This document shows positions 45,501 through 58,576 of a stretch of 64,000 bases of DNA, one piece after another. This DNA comes from Brachynemurus nebulosus (taxonomy: Eukaryota > Arthropoda > Insecta > Neuroptera > Myrmeleontidae): the NCBI GenBank assembly GCA_035578155.1, contig JAPWDM010000071.1, positions 248,001 to 312,000 on the forward strand, written 5' to 3'. A program made the translations under genes and the position numbers. Below the pieces are notes generated by a model. The model ran no database searches. It saw only the letters and a list, made by a program, of their open reading frames with translations, and had not been told where the DNA came from. Within the stretch, counting starts at the first letter, position 1. Each line of letters starts with the position of its first letter.

Positions 45501-47699
45501 CACAAAACGTTCAAAACACTCATGATTTCTTTAGAAGTTGCTTTTCTAAAAAAAAAAAAAATTAAAAAATAAAAAAATAAAAAAATAAAGTATTAATTTA
45601 CATATTTTTATATCTGTAAAAAAAAAAATTATTGATGAAATAACTTATATTTTTATGCAAGGTACTAATTAAATACTTAAAAACAATCAATAAGTAACCT
45701 TATGTATTTTGATGGGAATTTAAAAATTAAAAAATCGCATAAAAATAGTTTCTGGTGTATAGGCGCCTCTTTTTCAAAATTGTATTTAGAAAATTACATA
45801 TTACTTTATCAAATATAATATGTACGTACAAAATTTAATAATATTTGCATCATTTTAGGACATACGGTGGCATAGTGTATACTTTACACTCTTATTGTAA
45901 ACGTATACAAGTAAAATCCATTAAAGCTATGTTTTCATTATAATATTATTATATAATATAAAAAGCCGGCAACTGAACCAGCCAATAATGTGATGATGAT
46001 GGTTCTCACGAATAAAATAACACACTAAGTTAATAATCCTTGACGATTAAAAAAACATTTATTTATTATGAATTTCAATTTTACCGTTATGATTACAATT
46101 ATGGCATAAAATACAAAGTAAAATAAATATTTGCTAGATGTTGAAAATTTTTCAATTATGTACAATTTTATGTGTGTGTGTGGGCTCAAATGCGCTGCGC
46201 TGTTGTGCTTTGCCCGGTTTGGCTACTGCCGTTCAGCAAGCAATTCGTTTTATGTGTTTATTTATATTCATCGTAACATGATCGTGTGAGAAATTCTTTT
46301 ACGTCGATTGAATTATAAAATGGTGACCTAATTTTGTGATGTATTGCTCCTGGTCATAAAACAGACATAGAGCTATTATGTACTCTATATTTATTTATTT
46401 CGAAAAAATTTTCATTTACAAAAAGCGCTGTGCAAAAATTGGCCATTTTATTTGGATTTGTTCCTCACCAGGGACATCATTTTCTACAACTAAAATTTAA
46501 AAATTTAGACGAGTATTTCTGTATATTCTAAAATATATATCTATTAAATGTTATTTTTCATTGATCTAACAATTAAGGGCCTCAGAACTATAGTGGTGTA
46601 AGTCAATTTTTTCAAGATTGGCGATACTGTGAAATAATTGTTATTTAACCCAATCTTTATTCAGTGCCAAAACGACAAAGTCATTACTTGTAAAATAAAG
46701 CCGGTAGAAACCAGAATAGATTATGCATTTTTATTTTTTTCCTATCTAATAAAAAGTTATTACATAGTTGCAATTGGCTTTTCGGAACACATTTTCACCA
46801 ATGGTTTCATTAAAAGTGACATATCTTTATTTTGAGAAAAAAGGTGAATTTTATGATCATCCGTTAATGAGCTTATTATTGAGGGTAATTTATTTTTTTT
46901 TTTTCTATTCAGTTTTAATTGACAACTAAACCTCGCAAATATACGGTGCTAACAGGACCGTACTTATGAAAACTTAAAAGTTAATAAGTGGACGTAAATA
47001 TAATTTTAAAAACAAATATCGATACGTTCTCTGTTAACCATCGTCTGTTAATAAAAAAAACGCCGTGAGCAGCGGGGCCCCATCACGGTAGTCGAATTTT
47101 CCCCTTCATCTTCGGTATTGAATGTCTACAAGCGAAATGTGATTGAAAGTCTACAACCGAATTGTCATTTTGTTGGTTTCAAAACTGGTGATGAGTGTTC
47201 GGCTGATCGACGCTTTAAAAAAAGGTTTTAAGTATTTAAGGGCTGTATCTCAGTAAATTTCAATTTTGTGCCGAAAACAGGTAGCAGAAAAAAAACCAAC
47301 ACAATTCGTACGAGGACATTCCTGCCCATGTTTATCCGCTAATTGTCTTTATGTTTTAGTTTTAAATATTAAAAAAGGACCTTAAATAGTAAACTGGAAG
47401 GCCTTTATAAAGATATTTTTTCTTTCCAAAAAAATCCAAAATTTCTATTTTATAAATACTAAAAATCCAAAATTCCTAATTTATAAATAAACAGTGACTT
47501 TAATAACATTTTTAAATTATTTAATATGTATGTATTTCATTTGTCATAAAAGTAAGTTCACTTTTTTTTAAATTTTTTTTAAAATTACTATTCGCCTACT
47601 TGTATTTAGAATAAACATAATGCTTTTAAAACACATTTAACAATAGCATTCAATTCCGATGTAAAAATGGGAGAAGTGCGGGGAAAAGTGATGTGGACT
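45501..47699. other. AT-rich sequence with an A-rich simple repeat
   Basis: A TAAAAAA-type simple repeat is at about 45548-45592. A GT run lies near 46171-46180, followed by a slightly GC-richer patch to about 46250 without a recognised frame. The 65-codon frame at 46638-46835 has no known domain. Confidence 0.4.
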
Positions 47700-48285
47700 C
47701 CCTATAAGGTACTAGCTGGATACTAACTGAATAGACGTACAAAATTTCAGCCCTCTAGGTTTCCCTATGGAGTCTCTAGACGTGTTAGAAAACAAGCAAA
47801 AAAATTAAGGAAATATTGGCGTAAAAATCGTGGGGGTAAGGGTTAAAAGTTGAAACCTCCAAAAAACAGTGTCTGGCTATTAGCTTAACCTGTACACCAA
47901 ATTTCAGCCCTCTAGGTTTATTTGGGGAGATTTTGACCCGAACGAAACTGTTAAAAAACAAGAAAAATCATGTTCTTTTGGGTATAAAAATGGTGGGGGT
48001 AGGGGTTAAAAGTCGAGACCACCAAAAGGCACCCCTTTGATACTAACTCAATCCGAATACAAAAGTTCAGCCCTCTAGGTTTATTCGGGTGACCTGTGCG
48101 AGTGGTACAAACTTCGAAAACGTCGAAAATGCATGAAATTGTAGCTTAAAAATGAGGGGGGTGGGGGTAAAATATTAAAACCTCCAAAAAGCACAACCTA
48201 GGTACGAAATTTAGCAACACACCAAATTTCAACCCTCTACGTTAATTCTGGGGGGCTGGGGGCCTGTTAGATCCAGCGAAAATCG
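47700..48285. repeat. Degenerate tandem array, about 3.5 units of roughly 160 bp
   Basis: The phrase TTCAGCCCTCTAGGTTT or a close variant occurs at 47746, 47903, 48066 and 48228. Each is followed by a G-rich stretch (GGTGGGGGTAGGGGTTAAAA and variants) and an ACCTCCAAAAA word. Spacing is 157-163 bp. Units are clearly diverged. No reading frame runs through the array. Confidence 0.8.
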
Positions 48286-48559
48286 TTTTTCCCCCCTCTA
48301 CTCCCACCATACCATCCTAGGAAGTTGAATTTTGGATATGTTGTAGATAATTGACCGAAACATTATTTCAAACCGGTTTGGAAAAGTTTTATTGCTTTTC
48401 CGCCCCTCACCACCCCCTTAAAGGTCGGGTCAGAAAAAAAATTTGCCCAAAATTTGACCCCACTTTGATAGTATGAGGTGCCTCGAAAATGAGCCCCATT
48501 TACCAAATTTCATCTCTTAACTTCCATAGGGGGGCCCTACACAAATTAAAAGGTGGCGG

Positions 48560-48561
<2 letters not shown>
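48286..48561. other. Old repeat-like sequence following the tandem array
   Basis: Phrases such as ACCAAATTTCATCTCTTAAC and CCACCCCCTTAAAGG resemble the preceding array but do not keep its period. Confidence 0.35.

Positions 48562-48613
<52 letters not shown>
48562..48613. repeat. (AT)n microsatellite, about 26 repeats
   Basis: This is an uninterrupted AT run. The Tyr-Ile reading frame through it is an artefact. Confidence 0.95.
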
Positions 48614-48617
<4 letters not shown>

Positions 48618-48771
48618 CATTTTTTTTTCTACATATTCGTGTTCTACGGGTCCGAAAACGGATAGCGCCCCTACTCTCGCCTCTCGCAGCTCTTATCGTA
48701 TAGACTGTATAAGTCTAATTTTTCGGAGAAAATTCGACTAATTAGTTTAAAACAACTCAAAAATTGGAATT

Positions 48772-49079
48772 CATTTAAAGAGGTAGTGAAACATTTTTTA
48801 GGAAACAAAAATGCCCAGATTTTAAAAATATAATGAATAATATGCTCAGCAATTTCCATAAACTGGGTTGGAATAAGAGTGTAAAGTTACATTTTCTGCA
48901 ATTTCATATTGATTTCTTTCCTGAGAATCTTGGTGCCGTAAGTGAAGAACAAGATGTAAAGCATGATGACAGACTACTGTTGGATGTTGAAGAGAAAAGA
49001 ATCGGAGAGAAAGCATAAGAGAAAAAGATTGAACAGGAGTTTCGAAGAAAATAGAAAAAGATATTATAAATCTTTTTAA
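48772..49079 (+). pseudogene. Remnant of an arthropod multicopy protein family (LGAVSEEQ / DYCWMLKR motifs)
   Basis: Three frames in order recall an uncharacterised, highly multicopy arthropod protein family that I know from its C-terminal motif KxHFLxxHLDxFPENLGAVSDEQGERFHQD, later MMADYCW. Here 48772-48810 reads NWNSFKEVVKHFLGNKNAQ. After a one-base shift, 48833-48952 reads NFHKLGWNKSVKLHFLQFHI, then DFFPENLGAVSEEQ. After a deletion and second shift, 48960-49079 reads SMMTDYCWMLKRKESERKHK and a basic tail to a stop. The conserved GERFHQD block is lost. The family is found scattered in repeats of many arthropods. Its function is not known to me. The frameshifts make this a pseudogene. Confidence 0.7.
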
Positions 49080-49389
49080 TTTACTTAGTTTCTTTAGCAT
49101 TTTGTTCAACTAATACTGATGGTTTTTTGAGTAAAAATTTAATTTTAAATTGGTTAATTTTTATATTTTCATAATAATTGTTAAAAAATATTAAAATATG
49201 CATGTCATCAATAAAAATAAGTCTCGATGTGCTAGAAAAGAAACAGAGCTGTATTTTAATTTAACATACCTAGATATTTTAAAAAGAAACCATAATTTTT
49301 GGAAGGGGGGAAAAAAGTCAAATTTCGCAGGCCTGTGTTAGTATTTACTATTGACGCGCAAATAAAAAGCTAAAAATATGATCCATTTA
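49080..49389. other. AT-rich sequence without a recognised feature
   Basis: No features were seen between the pseudogene and the following MITE. Confidence 0.45.
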
Positions 49390-50044
49390 GGCTCATTTCA
49401 GACCAAACCAGTCAAGTCTTCTCAAGTCCAGTCAAGTCACGTCAAGTCCAGATGCATCAAGTCGAGCCAGTCGGTGCTTTCAGATAGACCAAATCAAGTC
49501 AAATCAGTCAGTTTAAATTAGTTATTATTTGATATTTGAAAATGGATGTTGTTATTTAATGCAATAATAATAATGCGGAAGTTAGGATCATAAATTTTCG
49601 GATAATTTCTAATAAGTAATATTAATTGTTCTAGGTCCATGTTTGACAATGATTTAAGGATTTAATGTTTGAATAATGTATTATTAGAAAAAATAATATG
49701 TACTACATAATATGCATACATAATATATTATACCAGAAATGACATAAGAAATATGCTCTATGATTTGATTTATACACAACACATATCACAACACACATAT
49801 AATATGTATGTATCTCTTAATACGCATGTGCAATGGACAGATGACTTACGTTGACTGATGAAAAAATTCAACTTGTTGAGTCGTTGACTGGACTGACGGT
49901 GACTTGACTTGACTTGACTGGACGCGACTGATTATATTTGAAAGCAAAAATACAATTTATGTTGTAATTGCATTGAATCGGTGTATGTTGAATCAAGATG
50001 CGTCAGACTTGACGTGACTTGACTGGCTTGGTGTGAAATGGGCC
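49390..50044. mobile_element. PIF/Harbinger-type MITE with AAGTC-rich ends, 655 bp
   Basis: The left end GGCTCATTTCAGACCAAACC pairs with GGCCCATTTCACACCAAGCC on the other strand. TTA is duplicated exactly outside (49387-49389 and 50045-50047), as for PIF/Harbinger. The subterminal regions hold many copies of GTCAAGTC or GACTTGAC (for example CAGTCAAGTC at 49421 and GACTTGACTTGACTTGACT at 49903). No coding sequence was found. Confidence 0.8.
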
Positions 50045-50789
50045 TTACAAATATCAACAAAGTAATTTTATTGATATTCATTTCTTCATTTATTATCTGT
50101 TAAGTTACAACTAATTAGGCGGACAACAAAGGATTTCGCTCCCATTAATAAATAATATCGTTAATAATGAGAAAACTGTAATCTTATAATTTCAGCAATT
50201 AGTTCATGTTTTTCACAACCATAAGTAGACACAATATACTTACATGTATATATATAATTTCTATGAAAAAGTTATTAACCATACTTAATTTCTGTGTCTT
50301 TTTGTAATTTTTTTTTAAATAATAAATAATTTAAAATTGTTTAGACAGGTTTGGCAGCTGCATCCGTCTATCAATTCCCAATACAAAAAATGGGACGAGA
50401 TGTATTTTTTATTTTTTTGTAGTTACATATATTTAAAACAATTAAAGTTATAACTTTAACTGCACAGTCGTGTACGATAACCTTGAGTCATGAAGTAAGA
50501 TACTTATCTTAATTATACTTATTATTACTATTTTAGTACAAATTACAAATACCATATAGAATAATTCATCATTTTATTATCTTTCTATTGAAAACTTTCT
50601 GAACAGTTTTCTGGTACAATATATAGTTTGTTATGAGGGGTACAAGAAAAGAACTATACCTCTACAATTTTTGGACTGATTTACTACCAATTCGAAAGTA
50701 AATAAAATTCACCTTTGGATCACTCTGTTAGAAATCAACCCAATTCACATCCGTGGTTACAAAAACTTCCGGGTTCACACCTTTTTTTT
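50045..50789. other. AT-rich sequence without a recognised feature
   Basis: No supported gene or repeat boundary was found. Confidence 0.4.
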
Positions 50790-51464
50790 GGACGACAATT
50801 TTGGATTTGCTTCGGAACCGTTTTTTCGACCGAAAACAAACATTGTAAAAGTGTATCTAATTCCGTCAATTTTACAGATATCAATTTAGAAGATATAAGC
50901 TGAAATAGCGTTAAGACCTCCATATCTAAAAGGATTTTTTTTAATTTTATATAGAATTCTTATAGCTTAGTCATTTCCGCCATTAAACGGAATAATATTA
51001 GGTTGTGTAATATGAAATGTCGTTTTTCGACCACTTGGTTCACCATATAATTCAGAAAAATATGGACGCCCTCTTAGGTATTAGAACAAAGTTTAAAAGC
51101 AATTCTTTAATTTTAAAAAGAATTCCTGTAGTTTAGAGTCACTTTCGCTACTAGGTAAGTGCGGGAGTGATGCCGCAGTAGCCATAGTTCGTCCGCTGAT
51201 TGATAGATAGCGCTGTTAATGGATTATATGTTTAAAATCAGTTACTTATTTAAGCCGTATATGGTAACATTTATGATTAGTCTATCAGTTTAGTAATTAT
51301 CCAACTTTTTATTACTGAAAAGTAAGTTTTTTAATATAATATTAGCGAATTTCCAAAACTGGAAATTCAGCTTTTACGCCAGGTGTCATGGTGCGACCTA
51401 AGCCCGAGACCATATCAGAAATATGTTTTGAGGTCCCTAGAATACGAAAATGATATTCACTAAA

Positions 51465-51566
<102 letters not shown>

Positions 51567-53234
51567 CCGCGCGATAACTCTCGAACGAAGCGTTTAATGC
51601 TTATGAAATTTTGTGTGCGAATTCGATTTTCCAAATCGTTGGATGAGTTCGTTAGCCAGACACGTCGGATGCCCAGAAGTAGGTTTTCCGGGCGTTTTTT
51701 GTCAACAAAATGAGTTTTTTGCCAGAATTAAGCAATTTTTCAAATTTTTTTTTACACTAAGCCATTGTAAAAGGTAAAACGCATAAAAAATGTTTTTATA
51801 CCGTTGCTCTAAATTACTTACTTTTCGAGAAAAACTAGGAAATATGTCGTTCTCCATTTCACTCGCACTCGCATTCTTTTTTTTTCTGTCTCATTTTTTG
51901 CGAGCTAAATTTGAAAAAAGCCGCTTTATAAGTAGCCTGTCATGATTTTTTTAATCCAATTTAACGATTCGGCTATATTCTATTTCTCTGTCAGTTAAAT
52001 GTTTTTATAATGTATCTCTGTTCCATTTTTTTTTACAAAAAAAATCCCGACGATATCTGTTATGTGATATGATCAGAATTTAGATTATATTTACACCTTC
52101 CTAAAATTAATAAGAGTTTGCTTCAATCGTATAAAAATTACGTTAAATCATATTCAAACAATAATATTTTTACGTAATTTTTTATCCAATTGACAATACA
52201 GTTATGATTAGAATTGTATAATCAGAGCATTCTAATATTAAATAATTTTGCACATTCAATTTTTTTTTTTAACAAAGAAAAATTTTTTTAAATTTTGACA
52301 CATTCTTTTATGAAATTTCGATTAAGAAATATTAAAAAATTTTAAAGTGAATCATTTAAAAAGAGTTAAAAATAAATTAAAAAGGAAACATTTCTCTATT
52401 TTAACATATTTGTAAAGAAAATTTTACAGTTTACTTACAGTTTTTTGAAAAAATGTAATAACATTTTTACATACAATAAAGATTATATTTGAACGGTAGG
52501 AAATCCACAAATTTTTTTTTATTTCTTTAATTAATTATTAAATTTGGTTTTAGAAGAAAATCTTCGTCTAATTCGCTCCAAGCCGAAAGTATAGCCACTA
52601 ATAAGGACATTCCACTGTTAAAATAAATGGAAAATATATTGAAATTTATTTAATGAAAGCCATTCATACACATTTTTAAAATATCCTTTTGAATTATATA
52701 ACAAATAAAATCTGTGTAAAAAAATCTAATTGACGTGTTTTTTCTCAATTTGCTAATATTAAGTAAGGCTCGTTAATTAGGGAGTGATTGTGTTAAAATT
52801 TTAATATAAAATATGGTAATTTTAACCCTCTTTAAAAGAACATTTCGATTTTAACAATAAAAAAATTTTAAAAAGTGTTTTCGTTTTTCCCGGATTACCA
52901 AAAACTGTTCATAGGCATATCTGTGACTAAAGTTGCCTCCCTTTCTTAAGAAAATAAAGTATTTTTAAAATTTTGTGCAAAAGAATAAAACACAATTAAC
53001 GAAAAAAAAGTACGCGTTTCCATATTTTTAAGATTTTGTAGTACAAGAAAATCCTTATAAATTCATCATATCTGTTATTGCATTTACTAGCTTTTACGCA
53101 ATTTAATAAACAAAAGTCTGAAAATGGACGTAGAATCTCACTGTTATTAATTATTATGTCTTAGTCTTTTGAAAAATTATTTTTTGAACTAAAATAAGAA
53201 TAGGAGGAATATAAACTTAGGGGTAAACGACAGG

Positions 53235-53614
53235 AGTATATAAACTTTATTTTAGATTCTACGTTTATTTTTACAGAAAATCATCAAGTACCTATTATTT
53301 CTTTTTTGAATGTATAAATACAAAAAGTTCGAAATTATTTTATATTAGAATTTCAATTTTGGTCGACCCTACGGGTTGTCCCCATTTACTCTTTTCTCGT
53401 CTCTTTTGACCCCAATTTTTCATAGAGAAGAAATTATACGATTTTTGTTAATTTTTCAAAAACCACCGATATTTTTAAATTTTTTTGGATACTGCTGATA
53501 AAGTGACCATCTTCGCGTAAATTTTTAATATATTAAAGATTAGGTACTCATAAAATAAATACAAAAAAATACGGTGTGAAGTCGGAATGCGTACCTATTC
53601 ATCCTTGTCTACGG
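53235..53614 (-). repeat. Repeat related to 13365-13745, inverted copy
   Basis: The reverse complement follows 13365-13745 with shared words TTTATTTTAGATTCTACG, AGAAAATCATCAAGTA and GATAAAGTGACCATC. The right end CCTTGTCTACGG is followed by TA, as in the other copy. The opposite end is unclear. Confidence 0.65.
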
Positions 53615-53696
53615 TAGCACATTTTTTATTGACATAAATATTAGAAACGCAGGAAAAGAGACCAGGAATCAACATAGAAGTGGATTATGGTACGAT

Positions 53697-54440
53697 ATAT
53701 TTTCTGAAAAAAGTGCTTAGGACCAAAGTTATAGAGTTCAAAGTGATGCACTTGATGATCTTGAAGCACTTGACTCTCGTGATGCACTTGACTTTGAAGT
53801 TGACCTTGAGGTCAATTTCCAAAGTCATTTGAAAATCATTTAATATTTTTCAAAAGGAGTAGTTTACTTTTCATCCCTAAATGGTTCAAAGTATATTCGA
53901 ACGAATTTCACATGCAAGATAGAAAATAAGTGATCAAGAAGTAATTTTGAAAAATACTTGCTCAATCGCAATCGGAAAAATAATAGTTAATCATATGTTG
54001 AATTTAATTCCTAATATGATAACTATAGAGTAGCAATAAAAATTTTAAAAAATTTTGAAAATTTCTAATATAACATAAAGTTAATGTTTAACTTACAATT
54101 GGAGTGATATTAAATCTTTTCTTAACTTCTAAAATTACTTACAAAAATGTTTTCTTCTAATTTTTTCTATAAATTTGCGCCTATTTTTTCATTTCGTCAG
54201 GTTTTTATTTTTTTTATTTTAGAAAAATAACGCAACAAATCAATTTTGAAGATAGATTGAGTCAATACATGAAATTACTGCTTATAGGTACAGGATATGG
54301 TCAAAGTTCGGCAATGGCTAATCATTTTCAACTGACCTTGAAAATCGATTTCAGGGTCACTATCAAGTGCATCGCTTTAAATTCTACAAATTTGGTACTC
54401 AGCCCTTTTTTCAAAAAATATGCCGTTTCAAAAATATTTA
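53697..54440. repeat. Inverted-repeat module with GATGCACTTGA words
   Basis: The left arm around 53699-53845 is mirrored at about 54245-54425. Landmarks are GCGATGCACTTGATAG on the other strand against GTGATGCACTTGATGA, plus TTGACCTTGAGGTCAA-like words. The left arm has extra tandem copies of GCACTTGA. The 77-codon frame at 54257-54490 runs through the right arm and is not supported as a gene. Confidence 0.55.
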
Positions 54441-54779
54441 GCTATAACTGTTTTCATCTACAGAGGTTGAATGGTGTTTTCTACCCCTAAAAAGCGTATT
54501 TAGCCGAAATAAAAAAACACGTATTTAATATTTTTCGCTGTTTAATAAGTATGTTAAGTTTCATTCAAATTGGCAAGTATTAGTTGGGTAGTGTTATTTG
54601 TCAGAATGTTTTGCCGATCTAGTTTTTTCAATATTTCTTTGCTCGTTTTCAGAATTTGTATTTTAATTTCTACGGACAAATAACTCATTCTTTTCTTCGA
54701 TTTTAGTAACTTTTATTTGCTGATGTTGACCATTAATTGATCGAAACATATCAAATATTTTTCAATGATTTTTTTAGCG

Positions 54780-55215
54780 AATGTCGAAAATTTTGAAAAT
54801 TTTTTCACCGTTAGTAAGTTAAAGTATTTGAATTCATTAAGTAATTAAATGATGTCCACAAGAACCTTACGAACTACCATAAGTTATATGAGATCCCTAG
54901 GACCCGTTTTTTACTGTTAGGATAAACTTTTTACTAAAATTATTTTAGATGAATAAAGGTTATGTTGTATGATTTCCGCCAGGGTTTACTGTTCCCATTA
55001 TTGTAAAAAATAAACTAACCGACCGATTTTGAAAATTTTTTCACTGTTAGAGAACTAAATTATTTTAGATGGATACAACTATGCTGCACAAAGTCCGTTC
55101 GGGTTCTTGGGTTCCAAAAATATCAAAACTAATTACCCAGCCGATTTTAAAAAATCTTTTACTCTTAGAAAGCTAAACTATTTTAAATAGGTACAGTTCT
55201 TAGATGAGATCCGCC
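54780..55215. repeat. Tandem array, roughly 120-bp period, about 3.5 units
   Basis: Units contain CCGATTTTGAAAATTTTTTC, then ACTGTTAG, AACTAAATTATTTTAGATG, and a GATCCGCCAG-like word. Clear starts are near 55022 and 55142, with more diverged units before. It ends close to the right edge of the inserted segment. Confidence 0.65.
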
Positions 55216-55522
55216 AGTCCCCAAAATTTGGAAATTCGCTATGTTATGCAGATGCTGCGACAGGGGTATTTTATCAAGCATTTAATTCATTAGATTTTAA
55301 AAATGTATATTTCATTGTTTTAATGAAAATGAGTTTTGTTATTAATTTAGGTATATTTTAAAAGTACTGTATAAAATCTTAAGTTAGAATTCCGCACTAT
55401 GCTTGCTATAGCAACATGCGGCATCTATCCCAACAAAAAGGAGAGATGTCGCATCGTATTACATGTTAAAAACATAGACTTATACCTTAATTATACTATT
55501 TTTTTTTTTTGGACTATAAATT

Positions 55523-55745
55523 ATGCCACGTAAATATAAAAGATCCACTAATTGGATCAGGAAAAACTCTCATATTAGTGAAGAAAACGAAAATAATGAT
55601 GATCGCGTGTATATTGAATGTTTTGAAAAGTACTCAGAAACAAAAAAAAGTTGACTGGTTATGAGTGGTTAAGATGTATGAAGTGCCAAAAATGGTCCCA
55701 TAGGTGTGGGAGAGACGCCGCTCTGCAGGCTTTACAAAAATGTTA
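55523..55745 (+). pseudogene. Pogo-like transposase remnant (start plus C-terminal zinc motif), copy D
   Basis: The plus-strand ATG at 55523 opens MPRKYKRSTNW, continues through an acidic stretch (SEENENNDD), then YIECFEKYSETKKS and a stop. In another frame the sequence continues YEWLRCMKCQKWSHRCG and further residues to a stop at 55745. Together they form the beginning and the C-terminal zinc segment of a pogo-type transposase without its core. The shared layout with copy C shows the deletion predates spread of these copies. It is too damaged to yield a working protein. Confidence 0.75.
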
Positions 55746-56270
55746 ATTATGAATCCTTTATGATTCAGAATTTAAAATTATTTATAAATAATTTTAAAGA
55801 ACAATGTTTACATTTATTGTGTACCAAATTTCAAATCAATTAAATGCATACATTAAGAATTATCAAGTGTTTTCAAAATGTGCGGCATCTCTCCCGCATT
55901 CACTCTACTTGGAATAATCTTTGGTTGTGTAATATGAAATGTCGTTTTCCGATCACTTGATATTTCCTTAAGCAGTACTCGATACTTCCTTAAGCAGTAC
56001 AGGAATGTTTATCTTGTGGCTTGGAATCATTTCCACCATCCAGTTTGTTGGAATAATATTAGGTCGTGTAATATGAAATTTTATCGAAATACGACCACTT
56101 AGTCCATCATGTGATTCAGAGAAACAACGACCGTTTCTTAAACATTAGAGAAATATTTAAATGCTATTCTTTAATTTTAAATAGAATTATATTGTATTCT
56201 AAACTCATTTCTGACATTAGTTGAAATAATATTTGGTCGTGCAATATGAAACAGAAAAAATTCCTGTCTT

Positions 56271-57630
56271 TAGAAGTACAATTTCAAACTTCAATGCGTC
56301 ATATTAAATGACTTCTACACCAAACCATATTCTGTTTTCAGAGCTAATATTATGATTATTAAAACTAACATAAAATTCAATTCATATATGGAATTTGCAG
56401 TAATACAGTCGGTACATAACCTACAAAACTACATATATACGTATTGGTTATATGTTTATATGCAAGTTACTTTATACTTCACTGAATTATTTTTGTAAAA
56501 AGAAACAAAAAAAAAAAATAAATAAACATAATAACAAACTATACCGTAAACATAACAGAACAAGTCTGGAATCTGTTGGAAAATATAAAGGTGATGTAAG
56601 ACGATTTTGCATTTGTAGTACAAACAAAAATTTAACTAGGTATCTATACAGTAATGCTTTGAATAAGTTCAGAAAATGTTCTAAGATAGGATCAGGACGG
56701 TGCATTTTTATAAAAAAAAAACTGCTACTCTATTATGTTTTACCTATATTGCTTAATATTAAGTCTGCAGCATAAGTAAGTCTTTAATTTACGATGTGTG
56801 CATACGCATTATGTCTACATATAGTTAAACTTAAAATAAGCGTTTGAGAATACATATTTTTAAACTTTTGCGGTGCACATTTAAACGAAGCACTAGTGTA
56901 CACAGAATATTTTTTTTATTATACTGAATACTGAAAAGTATATTATTAACTTCTTATGTTTATATAAATACTCAAACAAGAATATAAAGAGTGATTAATT
57001 CTTTGAACTCACTAAACATTTTTCACGCAAAGGATGGTGTTGAGAAAGTAATTCTGATTATGTTATTTGATTATGTTTTATATTATACTGAAAATATTCA
57101 GTAAAACAGATTAACCTACATTATTTGTCCTTTTGTATATCACTTATTATTACCTACTGCAATAAACAAATAATACAATTAATTATCCTTACTATGAATT
57201 ATTAAAATGTTTTTAATTTCTATATCTGTGATTACACATATTTAATTGGTTAAACCGGAAGGACAGTTTGAATTTTTAATCAAAATTTTTCGAATAAAAA
57301 TACTTGCATAAAGTAAACATTACAAAATTTTAACTTCATAAACGCCCAAAATATACAATTGAAAAGTTAACCTTCAAATGCATCAGATTGATTCACACAA
57401 TCTTACTGTATTTTCTGGATCGATCGGGAGACTCTATATGAACATAGTAGAGCTTCTGGGAGGTGCTCTGTCCCATGAGAATGAAACTTGGCTGTAATTT
57501 TTGATAAATTATGTAAGTAAATAATAATCCTGAAAAGATTTAACTTTTCATTTTTTTGTTAAATTAATCTTTGTTTAAACAACTTCTAGGAGGTTTCCCA
57601 CCAATCAGTGATGATCCGACTGGTGGTTTT
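56271..57630. other. AT-rich sequence without a recognised feature
   Basis: The 107-codon frame at 56452-56775 is Lys- and Asn-rich, with no recognised domain, and overlaps an opposite-strand frame. It is not called. Confidence 0.4.
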
Positions 57631-57721
57631 CACTCTCTTTTTTTTTAGTAGTCAAAAAAATATTTCTTTGAACCAAAAAAATAATTCTCAATCTTTGAAC
57701 AAAGAAATCATTCTGATAGTG
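57631..57721. mobile_element. Small foldback MITE (CACTCTC type), diverged copy
   Basis: The left CACTCTCTTTTTTTTTAG and right TCATTCTGATAGTG are loosely inverted. The core ATTTCTTTGAACC is mirrored by TCTTTGAACAAAGAAAT. TA follows the right end only. It is related to 63328-63410. Confidence 0.55.
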
Positions 57722-58576
57722 TACTTTCTAGATTATACCCCGACAAACCAACTCTTGTGTCTTTTAAAGCTTTTTGATCGTAGCAGATTTCATTAAAAGT
57801 TTGAGGGCCCACCGATGCCGGGTGTCTCCCAACTAGAGGTGCGGATCGTAACACAATTTGTATACAGTGAGGCCAAAAAAAATGTGTAAATTTCAGCTTT
57901 CACAAAACTGTTTGACGCCGAGTATCGTCAGCTCGGTGGCTGTAAAGGCTGAAACGTCAAAAATAGTACTAGTAGTGAGAAAGATATTAGAAACAATAAA
58001 TATCAGAATTGTTAAGATGGTAGGAAAACCACCAAACTTAATAAGGACGCGAACAACAAAGTTGTTGAAGGCACATAAATTATTATTTAAGAAGAACTAA
58101 ATTTAAATTTTCTAAGAACAACCCTCTGGAGAAAAGATAAACAATTTGAAATCTTTCAACTTTCTGAACGTTATTTGTTTTTAATAATCTAACATCGACA
58201 CAATTCTAAGAAAATTTTCATTTAGGTATACATCTTTTTAGTAGTATGTTGTTAACTTAATAAAACGCGAGTGAGGAACAAGCAAAATTTCAATGTTCCA
58301 CCTGAGCTCAGTTTATTTTATATTATTGTGTAATAATGTTTACTTAACCGTTCCATGCATGTATAGAAGATAATGAGATGTTTCGTGTGCATACTTTTTC
58401 CATATACTTTTTAAAATAGGTACTCAAATTCTGTGCAATCATTTAAGTGTAATACTAAACTTTCTTGGTGCATTCTCTAATTTTCTGTTTACAGTTTATT
58501 AAATTATTATTATACTGCCAGGCTATCTAACTAGTATTACATCAATTAAACTAATCGTTAAATCGGATTAATTATA
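57722..58576. other. Mixed sequence without a supported gene
   Basis: The 80-codon frame at 57858-58100 contains a GGCTGAAACGTC word but no recognised domain. Confidence 0.35.

Noticed and set aside
46160..46250. Slightly GC-richer patch after a GT run considered as an exon
   Set aside because: No long open frame, splice pattern or recognisable protein motif was found.
56452..56775. 107-codon Lys/Asn-rich frame
   Set aside because: Its composition is explained by AT-rich sequence, with no recognisable domain and an opposite-strand frame of similar length.
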